Below, in pieces: positions 49,537 to 59,346 of a stretch of DNA of 64,000 bases; position 1 is the stretch's first letter, and the number at the start of each line of letters is the position of its first letter. The notes under the pieces are model-generated. The model saw only the letters and a list, made by a program, of their open reading frames with translations, was not told the origin of the DNA and made no database searches. This DNA is from Brotaphodocola sp003480315 (lineage in GTDB: Bacteria > Bacillota > Clostridia > Lachnospirales > Lachnospiraceae), in the NCBI RefSeq assembly GCF_964246085.1, contig NZ_CAXTPD010000004.1, one strand, 5' to 3'. Position numbers and translations under genes: made by a program.

Positions 49537-51465
49537 ATGATTCTGGAACACATAGAAGGTCCATGGGACGTGAAAAATTTAAGCCCGGAGGAATTAAAGA
49601 CACTGGCTGCGGAGATCCGTCAGTTCCTGATCGAAAAGATCAGTGTGACCGGCGGGCATCTGGCTTCCAACCTGGGTGTTGTAGAGCTGACCATTGCCCT
49701 GTACCTGGCCTTTGATCTGCCGAGAGATAAGGTCATCTGGGATGTGGGACATCAGTCCTATACCCATAAGATATTAAGCGGACGCAGGGAAATGTTTGAT
49801 GAACTGCGGCAATATGGCGGCATGAGCGGGTTTCCGAAACGTAAGGAAAGCCCTTACGATTCTTTTGACACAGGACACAGCTCCACTTCCATTTCAGCCG
49901 GGCTCGGCATTGCACAGGGTCGAGATCTTTTGGGAGAGGATTATGCAGTCATTTCTGTTATCGGGGACGGTGCGCTGACCGGCGGAATGGCCTACGAGGC
50001 ATTAAATAACGCAGCCCATCTGAAAAAGAATTTTATCATTATACTGAACGACAATAACATGTCTATTTCAGAAAATGTCGGCGGCATGTCCAAATATTTA
50101 AGCAGCCTGCGTTCCGGCGCAGGATATAATGAACTGAAACGTCGGGTATCAGAAACTCTGCTCAAAATTCCGGTAGTGGGCGCCGGACTGGTCGAGAAGA
50201 TCAGCCGTACCAAGGACAGCATCAAGCAGCTGGTGATTCCGGGAATGCTTTTTGAAAATATGGGTGTGACATATCTGGGGCCGGTAGACGGACACGATAT
50301 CAAAGCCATGGTCAAAACGTTAAAAGAAGCACGCCGGATGGATCATGCGGTGCTTGTACATGTGCTGACCAAAAAGGGAAAGGGCTATGCTCCGGCAGAG
50401 AAGAACCCATCCCGGTTTCATGGGATTGATCCGTTTGATATTGCCACCGGCAAGTCATTAAAAGAAAAGATATATCCGACTTATACGGATGTGTTTTCCA
50501 AAGAAATCTGCAGGCTGGCAGAAACGGAAAAGCGTCTGGTGGCTGTCACGGCGGCCATGCCGGACGGAACCGGATTAAAGGCCTTTTCCAGACATTTTCC
50601 GGACCGGTTCTTTGACGTGGGAATTGCGGAGCAGCATGCGGTAACTTCTGCGGCAGGGATGGCTGCGGCCGGCTTAAAGCCGGTGGTAGCGGTTTATTCG
50701 TCCTTCCTGCAGCGGGGATTTGACCAGGTACTTCACGATGTCTGCATTCAGAATTTGCCGGTAATCTTCGCACTGGACCGGGCCGGACTGGTGGGAAGTG
50801 ACGGAGAAACCCATCAGGGTATTTTTGATCTGTCGTATTTAAGCTGCATTCCGAACATGAGCATCATGGCTCCGAAAAATCTGTGGGAGCTGAGACAGGA
50901 ACTGGAATTTGCAGTATGCCATTATGACGGACCGATCGCCATTCGATATCCGCGGGGACAGGCATACCGTGGATTAAAGGAATTTGATGCACCTATCGAA
51001 TATGGAAAGGGAGAGCTTCTTTATGAGGGAAGCCGCATCGCCCTGCTGGCGGTGGGAAGCATGGTGAGTACCGCAGAACATGTGCGGGAAAAATTAAAAT
51101 CTGCAGGCTTTCATTGTACCCTGGCAAACGGCAGGTTTATTAAGCCGGTAGACTATGAACTGGCAGACCGGCTGGCACAGGCTCATGAGCTTATGGTGAT
51201 TCTGGAGGAAAATGTGCTTCAGGGGGGATACGGATTACAGGTTAAAGCATATGTGCAGGAGCATTATCCGCATGTGCAGGTGCTGACGATCGCGCTGCCG
51301 GACGCTTACGTGGAGCATGGCAATGTGTCGGTGCTTCGACAGACACTTGGGATTGACAGTGATTCCGTGATCCGCACCATGCGGATGGCATGGGGGCCGC
51401 TGGATAAGAGCATGAATGCCATGGAAACAGCCACAAACGAAGAACAGAAAGAGGAAAAAGCATGA
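49537..51465 (+). CDS. dxs: 1-deoxy-D-xylulose-5-phosphate synthase
   Basis: First enzyme of the MEP isoprenoid pathway: condenses pyruvate and glyceraldehyde 3-phosphate with thiamine diphosphate. The 642-residue protein has GGHLASNLGVVELTIALY, VIWDVGHQSYTHKILSGRR, the TPP-binding segment VIGDGALTGGMAYEALNNA and the transketolase pyrimidine domain FFDVGIAEQHAVTSAAGMA (with the conserved Glu). Ends in an acidic, charged tail. It overlaps tlyA by 4 bp. Confidence 0.97.
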   Translation: MILEHIEGPWDVKNLSPEELKTLAAEIRQFLIEKISVTGGHLASNLGVVELTIALYLAFDLPRDKVIWDVGHQSYTHKILSGRREMFDELRQYGGMSGFPKRKESPYDSFDTGHSSTSISAGLGIAQGRDLLGEDYAVISVIGDGALTGGMAYEALNNAAHLKKNFIIILNDNNMSISENVGGMSKYLSSLRSGAGYNELKRRVSETLLKIPVVGAGLVEKISRTKDSIKQLVIPGMLFENMGVTYLGPVDGHDIKAMVKTLKEARRMDHAVLVHVLTKKGKGYAPAEKNPSRFHGIDPFDIATGKSLKEKIYPTYTDVFSKEICRLAETEKRLVAVTAAMPDGTGLKAFSRHFPDRFFDVGIAEQHAVTSAAGMAAAGLKPVVAVYSSFLQRGFDQVLHDVCIQNLPVIFALDRAGLVGSDGETHQGIFDLSYLSCIPNMSIMAPKNLWELRQELEFAVCHYDGPIAIRYPRGQAYRGLKEFDAPIEYGKGELLYEGSRIALLAVGSMVSTAEHVREKLKSAGFHCTLANGRFIKPVDYELADRLAQAHELMVILEENVLQGGYGLQVKAYVQEHYPHVQVLTIALPDAYVEHGNVSVLRQTLGIDSDSVIRTMRMAWGPLDKSMNAMETATNEEQKEEKA

Positions 51466-52271
51466 AGGAAAGACTGGATATCCTGATCGTGAACAAGGGA
51501 CTTGCCGCTTCCAGAGAGAAAGCAAAAGCCATCATCATGTCAGGAATCGTTTATGTAGACGGACAGAAGGAAGACAAGGCAGGTTCCATGTTCGAGGAGA
51601 CAGCTAATATTGAAGTGCGCGGCGCAACCCTGAAATATGTCAGCCGCGGTGGCCTGAAATTAGAGAAGGCAATGACTCATTTTGGCGTCCAATTAAAAGA
51701 TAAGATCTGTATGGATGTAGGTTCTTCTACCGGCGGATTTACCGACTGCATGCTGCAGAACGGCGCGGTGAAGGTATACGCGGTCGATGTCGGGCATGGA
51801 CAGCTGGACTGGAAGCTTCGCAATGACCCCCGCGTGGTCTGTATGGAAAAGACCAATATCCGCTATGTAACTCCGGAGGATATCACCGATCAGATCAATT
51901 TTTCTTCCATTGATGTGTCCTTCATTTCGCTGACCAAAGTACTGGGACCGGTAAAGGCGCTTCTGGCCGATGACGGACAGATCGTCTGCCTGATCAAACC
52001 GCAGTTTGAGGCAGGACGGGAGAAGGTCGGCAAGAAAGGTGTGGTGCGTGAGAAGAGCACTCACCTGGAAGTGATCGAGAAGGTGATCGAGTTTGCGGTG
52101 AGTATCGGATTTGAAATCCTGAATCTGGAGTATTCCCCGATCAAGGGACCGGAGGGCAATATCGAATATCTCCTCTATCTCCAGAATCATGTTGATGGAA
52201 AGATTTATCCGGAGTACCAGGTGAATGCGAAAGCAATCGTGGATGCAGCTCATGGGGAACTGGATAAATAA
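51462..52271 (+). CDS. tlyA: TlyA family RNA methyltransferase / hemolysin-like protein
   Basis: A 269-residue protein: an S4 RNA-binding domain (KERLDILIVNKGLAASREKAKAIIMSGIVYVDGQKE, residues 1-60) and an FtsJ-like methyltransferase domain (KICMDVGSSTGGFTDCMLQNGAVKVYAVDVG from residue 84). TlyA proteins make 2'-O-methylcytidine in rRNA in mycobacteria. The site of action here is inferred from the family. Overlaps dxs as ATGA. Confidence 0.93.
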   Translation: MKERLDILIVNKGLAASREKAKAIIMSGIVYVDGQKEDKAGSMFEETANIEVRGATLKYVSRGGLKLEKAMTHFGVQLKDKICMDVGSSTGGFTDCMLQNGAVKVYAVDVGHGQLDWKLRNDPRVVCMEKTNIRYVTPEDITDQINFSSIDVSFISLTKVLGPVKALLADDGQIVCLIKPQFEAGREKVGKKGVVREKSTHLEVIEKVIEFAVSIGFEILNLEYSPIKGPEGNIEYLLYLQNHVDGKIYPEYQVNAKAIVDAAHGELDK

Positions 52272-52282
52272 CAGGAGACTTT

Positions 52283-53110
52283 ATGAAACATTTTTATCTG
52301 ATCGCCAATCCTTCCAAGCCGGGGGCCCTGGGTATGGCGGAAAAACTTGAGGCAGAATTTTTACGGCGAGGGGCAGCCTGCATGCATACGCGGGGATATA
52401 CCAGACCGGATCAGATTCCGACAGATACAGAGTGTATCATCACGCTTGGAGGAGACGGAACCCTGATCCAGGCATCAAGAGATCTGATCAGCCTGGAGCT
52501 TCCCATGATGGGCATCAACATGGGGCATCTGGGATATCTGACCCAGGTATCGGGGGAGGAATCCATGGATCCAGTGCTGGATGCGCTTTTAAATGATTCC
52601 TTTACGCTGGAAAAACGCATGATGCTGGAAGGCAGCGTGGTAGGAGCGCAGAAAACGGTAAAGGGCATTGCCTTAAATGAGATTGTCCTGACCAGGCAGG
52701 ATGTGCTTCAGATGCTGCATTTCCAGGTTTACTTAAACGATACATTTTTCAACGAGTATATGGCAGATGGTATCATCGCGGCCACGCCAACCGGATCCAC
52801 CGCATATAATTTATCGGCAGGTGGGCCGATCGTGGCTCCCGGAGCTCAGCTGATGCTGCTGACACCCATCTGTTCTCATTCCATAAGCGCGCGAAGTATT
52901 GTACTTTCACCGGAGGACCGCATCAGTATCCGTCTGGTGAAGTGGTCCGGCGGCAAATCCTACTCGGCTGTATTTGACGGGGATCAGGTATTCCCGCTTC
53001 ATTATGGAGAAAAGCTTGAAATCTGCAGGGCGCCGAAATATACCACCCTCATTCAGCTGAAAAACGTATCATTTCTTGAAAATATCAGGCAGAAAATGAA
53101 CCGTATTTAA
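52283..53110 (+). CDS. nadK: NAD kinase
   Basis: Phosphorylates NAD to NADP. The 275-residue protein has the GGDGT motif (ITLGGDGTLIQASRDL, residues about 52-68), GINMGHLGYLTQV and the NE/D and TPTGSTAYNLSAGGPIVAP block. AGGAGAC precedes ATG 52283. In Bacillus the same place in the cluster also carries nadF-like genes. Confidence 0.95.
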   Translation: MKHFYLIANPSKPGALGMAEKLEAEFLRRGAACMHTRGYTRPDQIPTDTECIITLGGDGTLIQASRDLISLELPMMGINMGHLGYLTQVSGEESMDPVLDALLNDSFTLEKRMMLEGSVVGAQKTVKGIALNEIVLTRQDVLQMLHFQVYLNDTFFNEYMADGIIAATPTGSTAYNLSAGGPIVAPGAQLMLLTPICSHSISARSIVLSPEDRISIRLVKWSGGKSYSAVFDGDQVFPLHYGEKLEICRAPKYTTLIQLKNVSFLENIRQKMNRI

Positions 53111-53124
53111 AACGGAGGTAACCG

Positions 53125-53577
53125 ATGAAACTGGAACGTCACAGCAAAATTGTAGAACTGATAGGTAAATATGAGATTGAGACCCAGGAGGAACTGGCAG
53201 AGCGTCTGAAGCAGGCTGGCTATAAGGTTACGCAGGCTACGGTTTCCCGGGATATCCGGGAACTGAAGCTGACGAAGGTGCAGTCGGAAAACGGGCGCCA
53301 GCGTTACATGGTCATGCAGAACCAGACCGCCTTCAGTGATAAGTATATCCGTATTTTAAAGGACGGGTATGTATCTATGGATATGGCGCAGAATATCCTT
53401 GTGATCAAGACTGTGTCCGGCATGGCCATGGCTGTTGCCGCGGCACTGGACGAGATTCATTTTCATGAGATTGTAGGCTGTATTGCAGGAGATGATACCA
53501 TCATGTGCGCAGTGCGCAGCGTGGATGATACGATTCTTCTGATGGATAAATTAAAAAAACTGATCTCTGCCAGATAG
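53125..53577 (+). CDS. argR: Arginine repressor
   Basis: Hexameric DNA-binding regulator of arginine metabolism. The 150-residue protein has the winged-helix N terminus (RHSKIVELIGKYEIETQEELAERLKQAGYKVTQATVSRDIRELKLTKV) and the C-terminal arginine-binding oligomerisation part (GCIAGDDTIMCAVRSVDDTILLMDKLKKL). GGAGGTAACC precedes ATG 53125. It lies between nadK and recN, the usual clostridial order. Confidence 0.96.
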   Translation: MKLERHSKIVELIGKYEIETQEELAERLKQAGYKVTQATVSRDIRELKLTKVQSENGRQRYMVMQNQTAFSDKYIRILKDGYVSMDMAQNILVIKTVSGMAMAVAAALDEIHFHEIVGCIAGDDTIMCAVRSVDDTILLMDKLKKLISAR

Positions 53578-53595
53578 GCAAAAGGAGGTGCAGCA

Positions 53596-55260
53596 ATGCT
53601 TTTGGAACTGCATGTGAAAAATCTGGCTCTGATCGAAACGGCGGATGTGGAGCTGGAGGACGGACTGAATATCCTTACCGGTGAGACCGGAGCCGGTAAG
53701 TCTATCATGATCGGCTCGGTCAATCTGGCATTGGGGCAGAAAGCTTCCAAAGAGATGATCCGAAACGGAGCTGAGTATGCTTATGTAGAGCTGGTTTTCT
53801 CTGTGGATCCGGAAAAGGAGGATGCGCTGCGGGCTCTGGATGTGATGCCGGATGAAAACGGAACGCTGATCATCAGCCGCAAGATTATGCCATCCCGCAG
53901 TCTGAGCCGTATCAATGATGAGGCGGTTACCGCGGCCAGATTAAAACAGGTTACTTCTCTTTTGATCGATATTCATGGACAGCATGAGCATCAGTCATTG
54001 CTTCATGCTTCAAAACATTTGGAAATTCTGGATACCTATGCCAAATCCCGGGTACAGCAGTTGAAAATTCAGACAGCATCTCTTTATGCGGAGTATATCA
54101 GTCTGGAAAAGCAGTTGAGCCAGCTTGATACAGACAATGAGAGCCGAAGAAGAGAGGCAGACTTCCTGCGCTTTGAGATTGAAGAAATTGAAAACGCGCA
54201 GCTGAAAGCCGGAGAAGAAGACTGTCTGGCGGCCTGCTGCAGAAAATATGGAAATGCAAGGCGGATCATGGAAAATCTGTCCGCGGCCTATCGGGCAGTA
54301 GATACCGAAGCGGTGGGCAATGCTCTGCATCAGGTATGTGAGGTGGCAGAGTTTGATCCGGAATTAAAGGCTATCCAGGATCAGCTGTACGATGCGGAAG
54401 CAGTATTATCGGATGCTCATCATACCATTGGAGAATATCTCGGACAGCTTGACTTTGATGAACAGGCATACCGGGAAGCACAGGACCGGCTGGATCTGAT
54501 CCGCGGACTAGAGGCCAAATACGGCGCAGGTGTGGAACAGATCGAAAAAGCCCTGGAAGAAAAGAAAAATCGTCTGGAACAGCTGGAGCATTTTGATGAG
54601 TACCGCATGCAGCTGGAACAGCAGTATCAAAAGGCAGAAAAAGCACTGGAGGCTGTAAGTGCAGAGCTTTCTGCGGTCCGTCAGGAAGAAGCAAAAAAGC
54701 TGGCGGAGAAGATCCGGGCAGGTCTGATCGATTTGAATTTTCTGGATGTCCGGTTTTCTATGGAATTCCGACGGCTGTCTCATTACACGGCCTCCGGTTT
54801 TGATGAGGCAGAGTTTGTCATTTCCACGAACCCGGGTGAGCCGGAGCGTTCCCTGGGCCAGGTGGCATCAGGTGGTGAGCTTTCCCGTATTATGCTGGCA
54901 ATAAAAACCGTGCTGGCTGACAGTGATGACATTCCAACCCTGATCTTCGATGAGATCGACACCGGCATCAGTGGTCGCACAGCCCAGAGGGTGGCAGAAA
55001 AGCTGGCAGTGATCGCCCGGAATCATCAGGTTATCTGCATCACGCACCTGCCGCAGATTGCTTCCATGGCAGACTGCCATTTCGAAATTAAAAAATTCAC
55101 AGACGGCGCCAGCACAAAAACCAGGATCACCCGTTTAAAAGAAGATGAGGCGGTCACAGAGCTTGCAAGACTTTTGGGAGGCGCACAGATTACGGATGCA
55201 GTGCTTCAGAATGCAAGGGAGATGAAAGAACTGGCCTGGCAGACAAAAACTCACAACTAA
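53596..55260 (+). CDS. recN: DNA repair protein RecN
   Basis: SMC-like ATPase for double-strand break repair. The 554-residue protein has Walker A G29-ETGAGK-S36, a central coiled coil (about residues 160-390), the ABC signature SLGQVASGGELSRIMLAIKTV and Walker B TLIFDEIDTGISGRTAQRVAEKL with ICITHLPQIA. AAGGAGGTG precedes ATG 53596. Followed by a terminator. Confidence 0.96.
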   Translation: MLLELHVKNLALIETADVELEDGLNILTGETGAGKSIMIGSVNLALGQKASKEMIRNGAEYAYVELVFSVDPEKEDALRALDVMPDENGTLIISRKIMPSRSLSRINDEAVTAARLKQVTSLLIDIHGQHEHQSLLHASKHLEILDTYAKSRVQQLKIQTASLYAEYISLEKQLSQLDTDNESRRREADFLRFEIEEIENAQLKAGEEDCLAACCRKYGNARRIMENLSAAYRAVDTEAVGNALHQVCEVAEFDPELKAIQDQLYDAEAVLSDAHHTIGEYLGQLDFDEQAYREAQDRLDLIRGLEAKYGAGVEQIEKALEEKKNRLEQLEHFDEYRMQLEQQYQKAEKALEAVSAELSAVRQEEAKKLAEKIRAGLIDLNFLDVRFSMEFRRLSHYTASGFDEAEFVISTNPGEPERSLGQVASGGELSRIMLAIKTVLADSDDIPTLIFDEIDTGISGRTAQRVAEKLAVIARNHQVICITHLPQIASMADCHFEIKKFTDGASTKTRITRLKEDEAVTELARLLGGAQITDAVLQNAREMKELAWQTKTHN

Positions 55261-55300
55261 AAACTGACAGTGTGATTTTGATATTCCGCACACATACTAG

Positions 55301-55328
55301 AAAGGAGCTTGAAAAAGGCTCCTTTTTC
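55301..55328 (+). terminator. Terminator after recN
   Basis: An 8-bp stem AAAGGAGC/GCTCCTTT (55301-55308, 55318-55325) with a 9-nt loop, followed by TTT. Confidence 0.8.
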
Positions 55329-55401
55329 ATTGCTTGTATTTGACCGGAGAATGTGCCGCGCGGCGCGTCAGATGGTACTTTCAGAACAGGAGGAAAGCGG
55401 A

Positions 55402-56691
55402 ATGAAAAAAACATGCAGGTCAGGAAAATATTTTTACCGGATCCTTGCGGCAATATTCTGGATGAGCCTGATCTTTACGGCAGGTTATGGCTGGTATTAT
55501 GCGGAACACCAGATTCCGGAGCATTTCAGTGTTGCGGAGGGCGAGGAAACATCATTTTCTCTGGATCTGCCGCTTTACACCACGCTGTTGAGCGAAAGCG
55601 AGGAAGTGGTATTGAAAGGGGATTCCGGTATTCCACAGGATGAAATACGCATTCGGCCGGATCAGACATTTTCTCTGTATGCCAGAAAGGATGGCAGCTT
55701 TCGCCTGGGCCTGAAGCTGTTCGGTACCATTCCTTTTAAAGAAATCAGCGTGGATGTAGAGGATGTCTGCTATGCAGTTCCTTGCGGTATGCCGGTGGGA
55801 ATTTATTTAAAATCCAGGGGAGTCATGGTTATCGGGACCGGAAAGGTGACGGATGAAAACGGAAGTGAGGCGGAGCCCGCATATGGAATTTTGCAGTCCG
55901 GAGATTACATTGAGGCGATCAACGGCCAGCCTCTTTCCGATAAAGAATCGCTGATTACCGGCCTGAACAGCATGGGAAAGAGTGAAGCACTTTTACGGGT
56001 GAGACGGGCAGGAAAAGAACTGGAACTTTCTGTAGATACAGTAAAAACAGAGGACGGAAGCCGGAAGCTTGGCGCCTGGGTGCGGGATGATACGCAGGGA
56101 ATCGGTACCATGACTTACGTAAAGCCGGATGGAGTCTTCGGAGCATTGGGGCATGGAATCAGTGACAGTGACACCGGACGCGTGGTGGAAATCGAAAACG
56201 GGGCTCTGTATGAAACAGAGATTTTTGGAATTGAGAAGGGAAGTGCCGGAAATCCGGGAGTAATGGCAGGGGTGATCTACTATGGTCCGGGTTCCCGCCT
56301 GGGCAGTGTCAAGTCTAATACCGGATGCGGCGTTTTCGGAACGGTGGAGCAGGCTTTCTGGGATACGGTAAAGTATCCTGCCGCAGAGGTGGGGCACCGG
56401 CAGGATGTAAAGCGGGGCACAGCCTGGATCCGAAGTTATGTTTCCGGGAAAGCCTGTGATTATGAAATTGAAATCCAGCGGGTAGATTACAGTCCGTCAC
56501 GAGAGAATAAAAGCCTGGTGTTTCAGGTAACAGATGAGCGCCTTTTAAGACTGACCGGAGGGATTGTACAGGGTATGAGCGGCAGTCCCATTCTGCAGAA
56601 TGGAAAGCTTGTCGGCGCGGTGACACATGTGTTTGTACAGGATTCGACCCGCGGCTACGGGATTTTTGTGGAAGATATGATAAAAAAATAA
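55402..56691 (+). CDS. spoIVB: SpoIVB serine peptidase
   Basis: Forespore-secreted protease that signals through SpoIVFA to activate sigma-K. About 429 residues: membrane segment (ILAAIFWMSLIFTAGYGWYY), a PDZ domain (GILQSGDYIEAINGQPLSDKESLITGLNSMGKSEALLRVRRAGKELELSV) and a C-terminal peptidase with the catalytic S395 in GMSGSPIL and the His in ALGHGISD. ATG 55402 follows AGGAGGAAAG; the frame is open to 55309, but that portion overlaps the terminator. Precedes spo0A, the standard order. Confidence 0.94.
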   Translation: MKKTCRSGKYFYRILAAIFWMSLIFTAGYGWYYAEHQIPEHFSVAEGEETSFSLDLPLYTTLLSESEEVVLKGDSGIPQDEIRIRPDQTFSLYARKDGSFRLGLKLFGTIPFKEISVDVEDVCYAVPCGMPVGIYLKSRGVMVIGTGKVTDENGSEAEPAYGILQSGDYIEAINGQPLSDKESLITGLNSMGKSEALLRVRRAGKELELSVDTVKTEDGSRKLGAWVRDDTQGIGTMTYVKPDGVFGALGHGISDSDTGRVVEIENGALYETEIFGIEKGSAGNPGVMAGVIYYGPGSRLGSVKSNTGCGVFGTVEQAFWDTVKYPAAEVGHRQDVKRGTAWIRSYVSGKACDYEIEIQRVDYSPSRENKSLVFQVTDERLLRLTGGIVQGMSGSPILQNGKLVGAVTHVFVQDSTRGYGIFVEDMIKK

Positions 56692-56794
56692 TTTTTTTCA
56701 AAATGACGTTATATTCCCCATCTTTCATTCGTTATGAAAAAGTGAAAGCCTGAAATGCAGAGCGCTGGCAGGCTGCGCTGAGGCCCGCATAGTT

Positions 56795-56820
56795 TGTCGA
56801 ATCGTGCGCAGTACGTCGAA
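56795..56820 (+). promoter_or_regulatory. Two probable Spo0A boxes upstream of spo0A
   Basis: TGTCGAA (56795-56801) and CGTCGAA (56814-56820) match the 0A box core in the same orientation, 19 bp apart. They lie upstream of the spo0A promoter, as in known autoregulated spo0A genes. Confidence 0.7.
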
Positions 56821-56838
56821 CAGTGCGGGAGATGCAGA

Positions 56839-56868
56839 TTGATGCTCTGCAAAGACGGCGAGTATAAT
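56839..56868 (+). promoter_or_regulatory. Probable promoter of spo0A
   Basis: TTGATG (56839-56844) and a perfect TATAAT (56863-56868) are spaced by 18 bp, 67 bp before the start codon. Confidence 0.65.
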
Positions 56869-56935
56869 ACAAATTATGTAACAGTCTGGCAGACGAAAAA
56901 AAGAATGTCGGATCTGGAAACAGGAGGAATGGATC

Positions 56936-57748
56936 ATGGCTGAATTAAAAATTGTGATTGCAGAAGATAACCCGCTGATGATGGAACTGCTGAGCAGCAT
57001 ACTGGAAGAGGAAGATGGATTTGTTGTGGTAGGAAAGGCAGACAATGGGGAAGATGCTTATCAGATGATCATGGAGAAGGGTCCGGATCTTGTGCTTCTG
57101 GATGTGATTATGCCGAAACTGGACGGGATTTCCGTACTGGAGAAGGTTCGTGCCGCTCGCAGCGGCAAGAACATGCCGGCGGTAATTATCGTGAGTGCGG
57201 CCGGCAATGAGACAGTGGCATCGGCAGCCTTCCGGAATGGCGCAAGCTACTATATTTTAAAGCCGTTTGACCGGGAAATCCTGCTCGATAAGATTCATCT
57301 GGTGGCAGAAGAGAGAATCCGTACAAAAACGGTGTCTGTTGTGCGGGAAAAACCGGCAGAGACATATTTTGCCAAGGGAGATTACATACGCCAGAACCTG
57401 GAGGATGATGTTACGCAGCTTCTTCATGAGATCGGAATCCCGGCGCATATCAAGGGCTATCAGTATCTGCGGGATGCCATCACCATTTCGGTGGAAGAAA
57501 AGGAAATGCTGGTGTCGGTTACCAAGGTACTGTATCCTACCATTGCCAAGAAGCATGGCACCACCTCAAGCCGTGTGGAACGAGCCATTCGCCATGCGAT
57601 CGAGGTGGCGTGGAGCCGCGGACAGCTGGAGATGATTCATGAGATTTTTGGATATACAGTAAACAGCGGCAAGGGAAAACCGACAAACTCGGAATTTATT
57701 GCGCTGATTACGGATAAGATCCGCTTGGATTATAAACGGGCACTCTGA
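56936..57748 (+). CDS. spo0A: Sporulation master regulator Spo0A
   Basis: Response regulator that starts sporulation. The 270-residue protein has a receiver domain (KIVIAEDNPLMMELL; phospho-acceptor D56 in LLDVIMPKLDG; Lys in YILKPFDRE) and the Spo0A effector domain (VTQLLHEIGIPAHIKGYQYLRDAITISVEEKEMLVSVTKVLYPTIAKKHGTTSSRVERAIRHAIEVAWSRG), which recognises 0A boxes. AGGAGGAATGG precedes ATG 56936. Confidence 0.97.
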   Translation: MAELKIVIAEDNPLMMELLSSILEEEDGFVVVGKADNGEDAYQMIMEKGPDLVLLDVIMPKLDGISVLEKVRAARSGKNMPAVIIVSAAGNETVASAAFRNGASYYILKPFDREILLDKIHLVAEERIRTKTVSVVREKPAETYFAKGDYIRQNLEDDVTQLLHEIGIPAHIKGYQYLRDAITISVEEKEMLVSVTKVLYPTIAKKHGTTSSRVERAIRHAIEVAWSRGQLEMIHEIFGYTVNSGKGKPTNSEFIALITDKIRLDYKRAL

Positions 57749-57875
57749 TATTCACAATCGTCTGCTTCAAAATCGAAGTTTCATAAAGATTTTACTTCCT
57801 AAAATGTCAGAAATCATGTATACTGATAATTAAGACAGTCAGCTTGGGGCAGACTGGTGCAGAGGAGGGGTTCGT

Positions 57876-59321
57876 ATGAAGAACATTTTATTTGTCGCAT
57901 CAGAAGCAGTTCCGTTTATCAAGACCGGAGGTCTTGCTGATGTGGTGGGTTCTTTGCCAAAGTGCTTTGACAAGGAGTATTTTGATGTCAGGGTTATGAT
58001 ACCGAAATATCTGTGCATCCCGGAAAAATGGCGCAATGAGATGACCTATATCGATCATTTCTACATGGATTATCTGGGACAAAGCCGTTATGTGGGAATC
58101 ATGGAATATATCTACGATGGGATTACCTTTTATTTTATCGATAATGAATCCTATTTCAGTGGACCAAAACCATACGGAGACTGGCTGTATGATCTGGAAA
58201 AATTCTCTTTTTTCTGTAACGCAGCTTTATCTGCGCTTCCGGTCATCGGTTTTAAGCCGGATGTGGTACATTGCCATGACTGGCAGACAGGACTGATACC
58301 GGTTTATTTGAAAGACCGGTTCCGCGGCGGCGAGTTCTTCGCGAACATGAAGTCTGTTATGACCATACACAACCTGAAATTCCAGGGTGTCTGGGATGTG
58401 AAGACGATCCAGCGTTTTTCCATGCTGCCGGATTATTACTTTACGCCGGATAAGCTGGAAGCATACAAAGATGGAAATATGTTAAAGGGAGGCATTGTTT
58501 TTGCAGATGCCATCACTACTGTTAGTCAGACATACGCAGAGGAAATCAAAATGCCGTTCTATGGGGAGGGACTTGATGGCCTGATGCGCGCACGTGCCGG
58601 AGATCTGCGAGGTATAGTCAACGGTATTGACTATGACGAGTTTAATCCGGAGACAGATAAGCTCATTGCGCAGCCGTACAATGCAAGGAATTTCCGTAAG
58701 GAAAAGGGAAAAAATAAAAAACAGCTCCAGGCACAGCTTGGCCTTCCGGTAGACGAAAAGAAATTCATGGTGGGAATCGTTTCCCGTCTGACCGACCAGA
58801 AGGGACTGGATCTGGTACAGTGTGTTATGGACGAACTCTGCAGCGATGATATGCAGCTGGTAGTACTGGGAACCGGAGATGAGAAATATGAGAACATGTT
58901 CCGGCACTATGACTGGAAGTATCATGATCGGGTTTCCGCCCAGATCTATTATTCCAACGAGATGTCTCACAAGATCTATGCAGGCTGTGATGCATTCCTG
59001 ATGCCTTCCCTTTTTGAGCCATGCGGCTTAAGCCAGCTGATGGCTCTGCGTTATGGCAGCGTGCCGATTGTGCGTGAGACCGGCGGACTGAAGGATACGG
59101 TTGAGCCTTATAACGAGTACGAGAGCCGCGGAACCGGCTTCTCTTTCTCTAATTATAATGCACATGAGATGCTGGATACCATTCGTTATGCCAAACATGT
59201 ATACTATGACAGGAAACGTGAATGGAACAAGATCATTGACCGGGCTATGGCAGCAGATTTCTCCTGGCAGCAGTCTGCCGGCAAGTACCAGGAGCTTTAC
59301 GACTGGCTGATCGGATATTAA
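57876..59321 (+). CDS. glgA: Glycogen synthase (ADP-glucose type)
   Basis: Adds glucose from ADP-glucose to glycogen. The 481-residue GT5 protein has the N-terminal ADP-glucose-binding K16-TGGLADVVG, HCHDWQTGLIPVYLKD, and the C-terminal GT-B part VSRLTDQKGLDLVQ, and SLFEPCGLSQLMALRYGSVPIVRETGGLKDTV with the catalytic Glu. AGAGGAGGGG precedes ATG 57876. No other glycogen gene is adjacent. Confidence 0.96.
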   Translation: MKNILFVASEAVPFIKTGGLADVVGSLPKCFDKEYFDVRVMIPKYLCIPEKWRNEMTYIDHFYMDYLGQSRYVGIMEYIYDGITFYFIDNESYFSGPKPYGDWLYDLEKFSFFCNAALSALPVIGFKPDVVHCHDWQTGLIPVYLKDRFRGGEFFANMKSVMTIHNLKFQGVWDVKTIQRFSMLPDYYFTPDKLEAYKDGNMLKGGIVFADAITTVSQTYAEEIKMPFYGEGLDGLMRARAGDLRGIVNGIDYDEFNPETDKLIAQPYNARNFRKEKGKNKKQLQAQLGLPVDEKKFMVGIVSRLTDQKGLDLVQCVMDELCSDDMQLVVLGTGDEKYENMFRHYDWKYHDRVSAQIYYSNEMSHKIYAGCDAFLMPSLFEPCGLSQLMALRYGSVPIVRETGGLKDTVEPYNEYESRGTGFSFSNYNAHEMLDTIRYAKHVYYDRKREWNKIIDRAMAADFSWQQSAGKYQELYDWLIGY

Positions 59322-59346
59322 TTCCTAGAAAGCAGGATATTACAAC

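Noticed and set aside
55269..55299. Possible sigma-G promoter (CATACTA) before spoIVB
   Set aside because: The -35 region matches poorly and the recN terminator lies between it and the gene.
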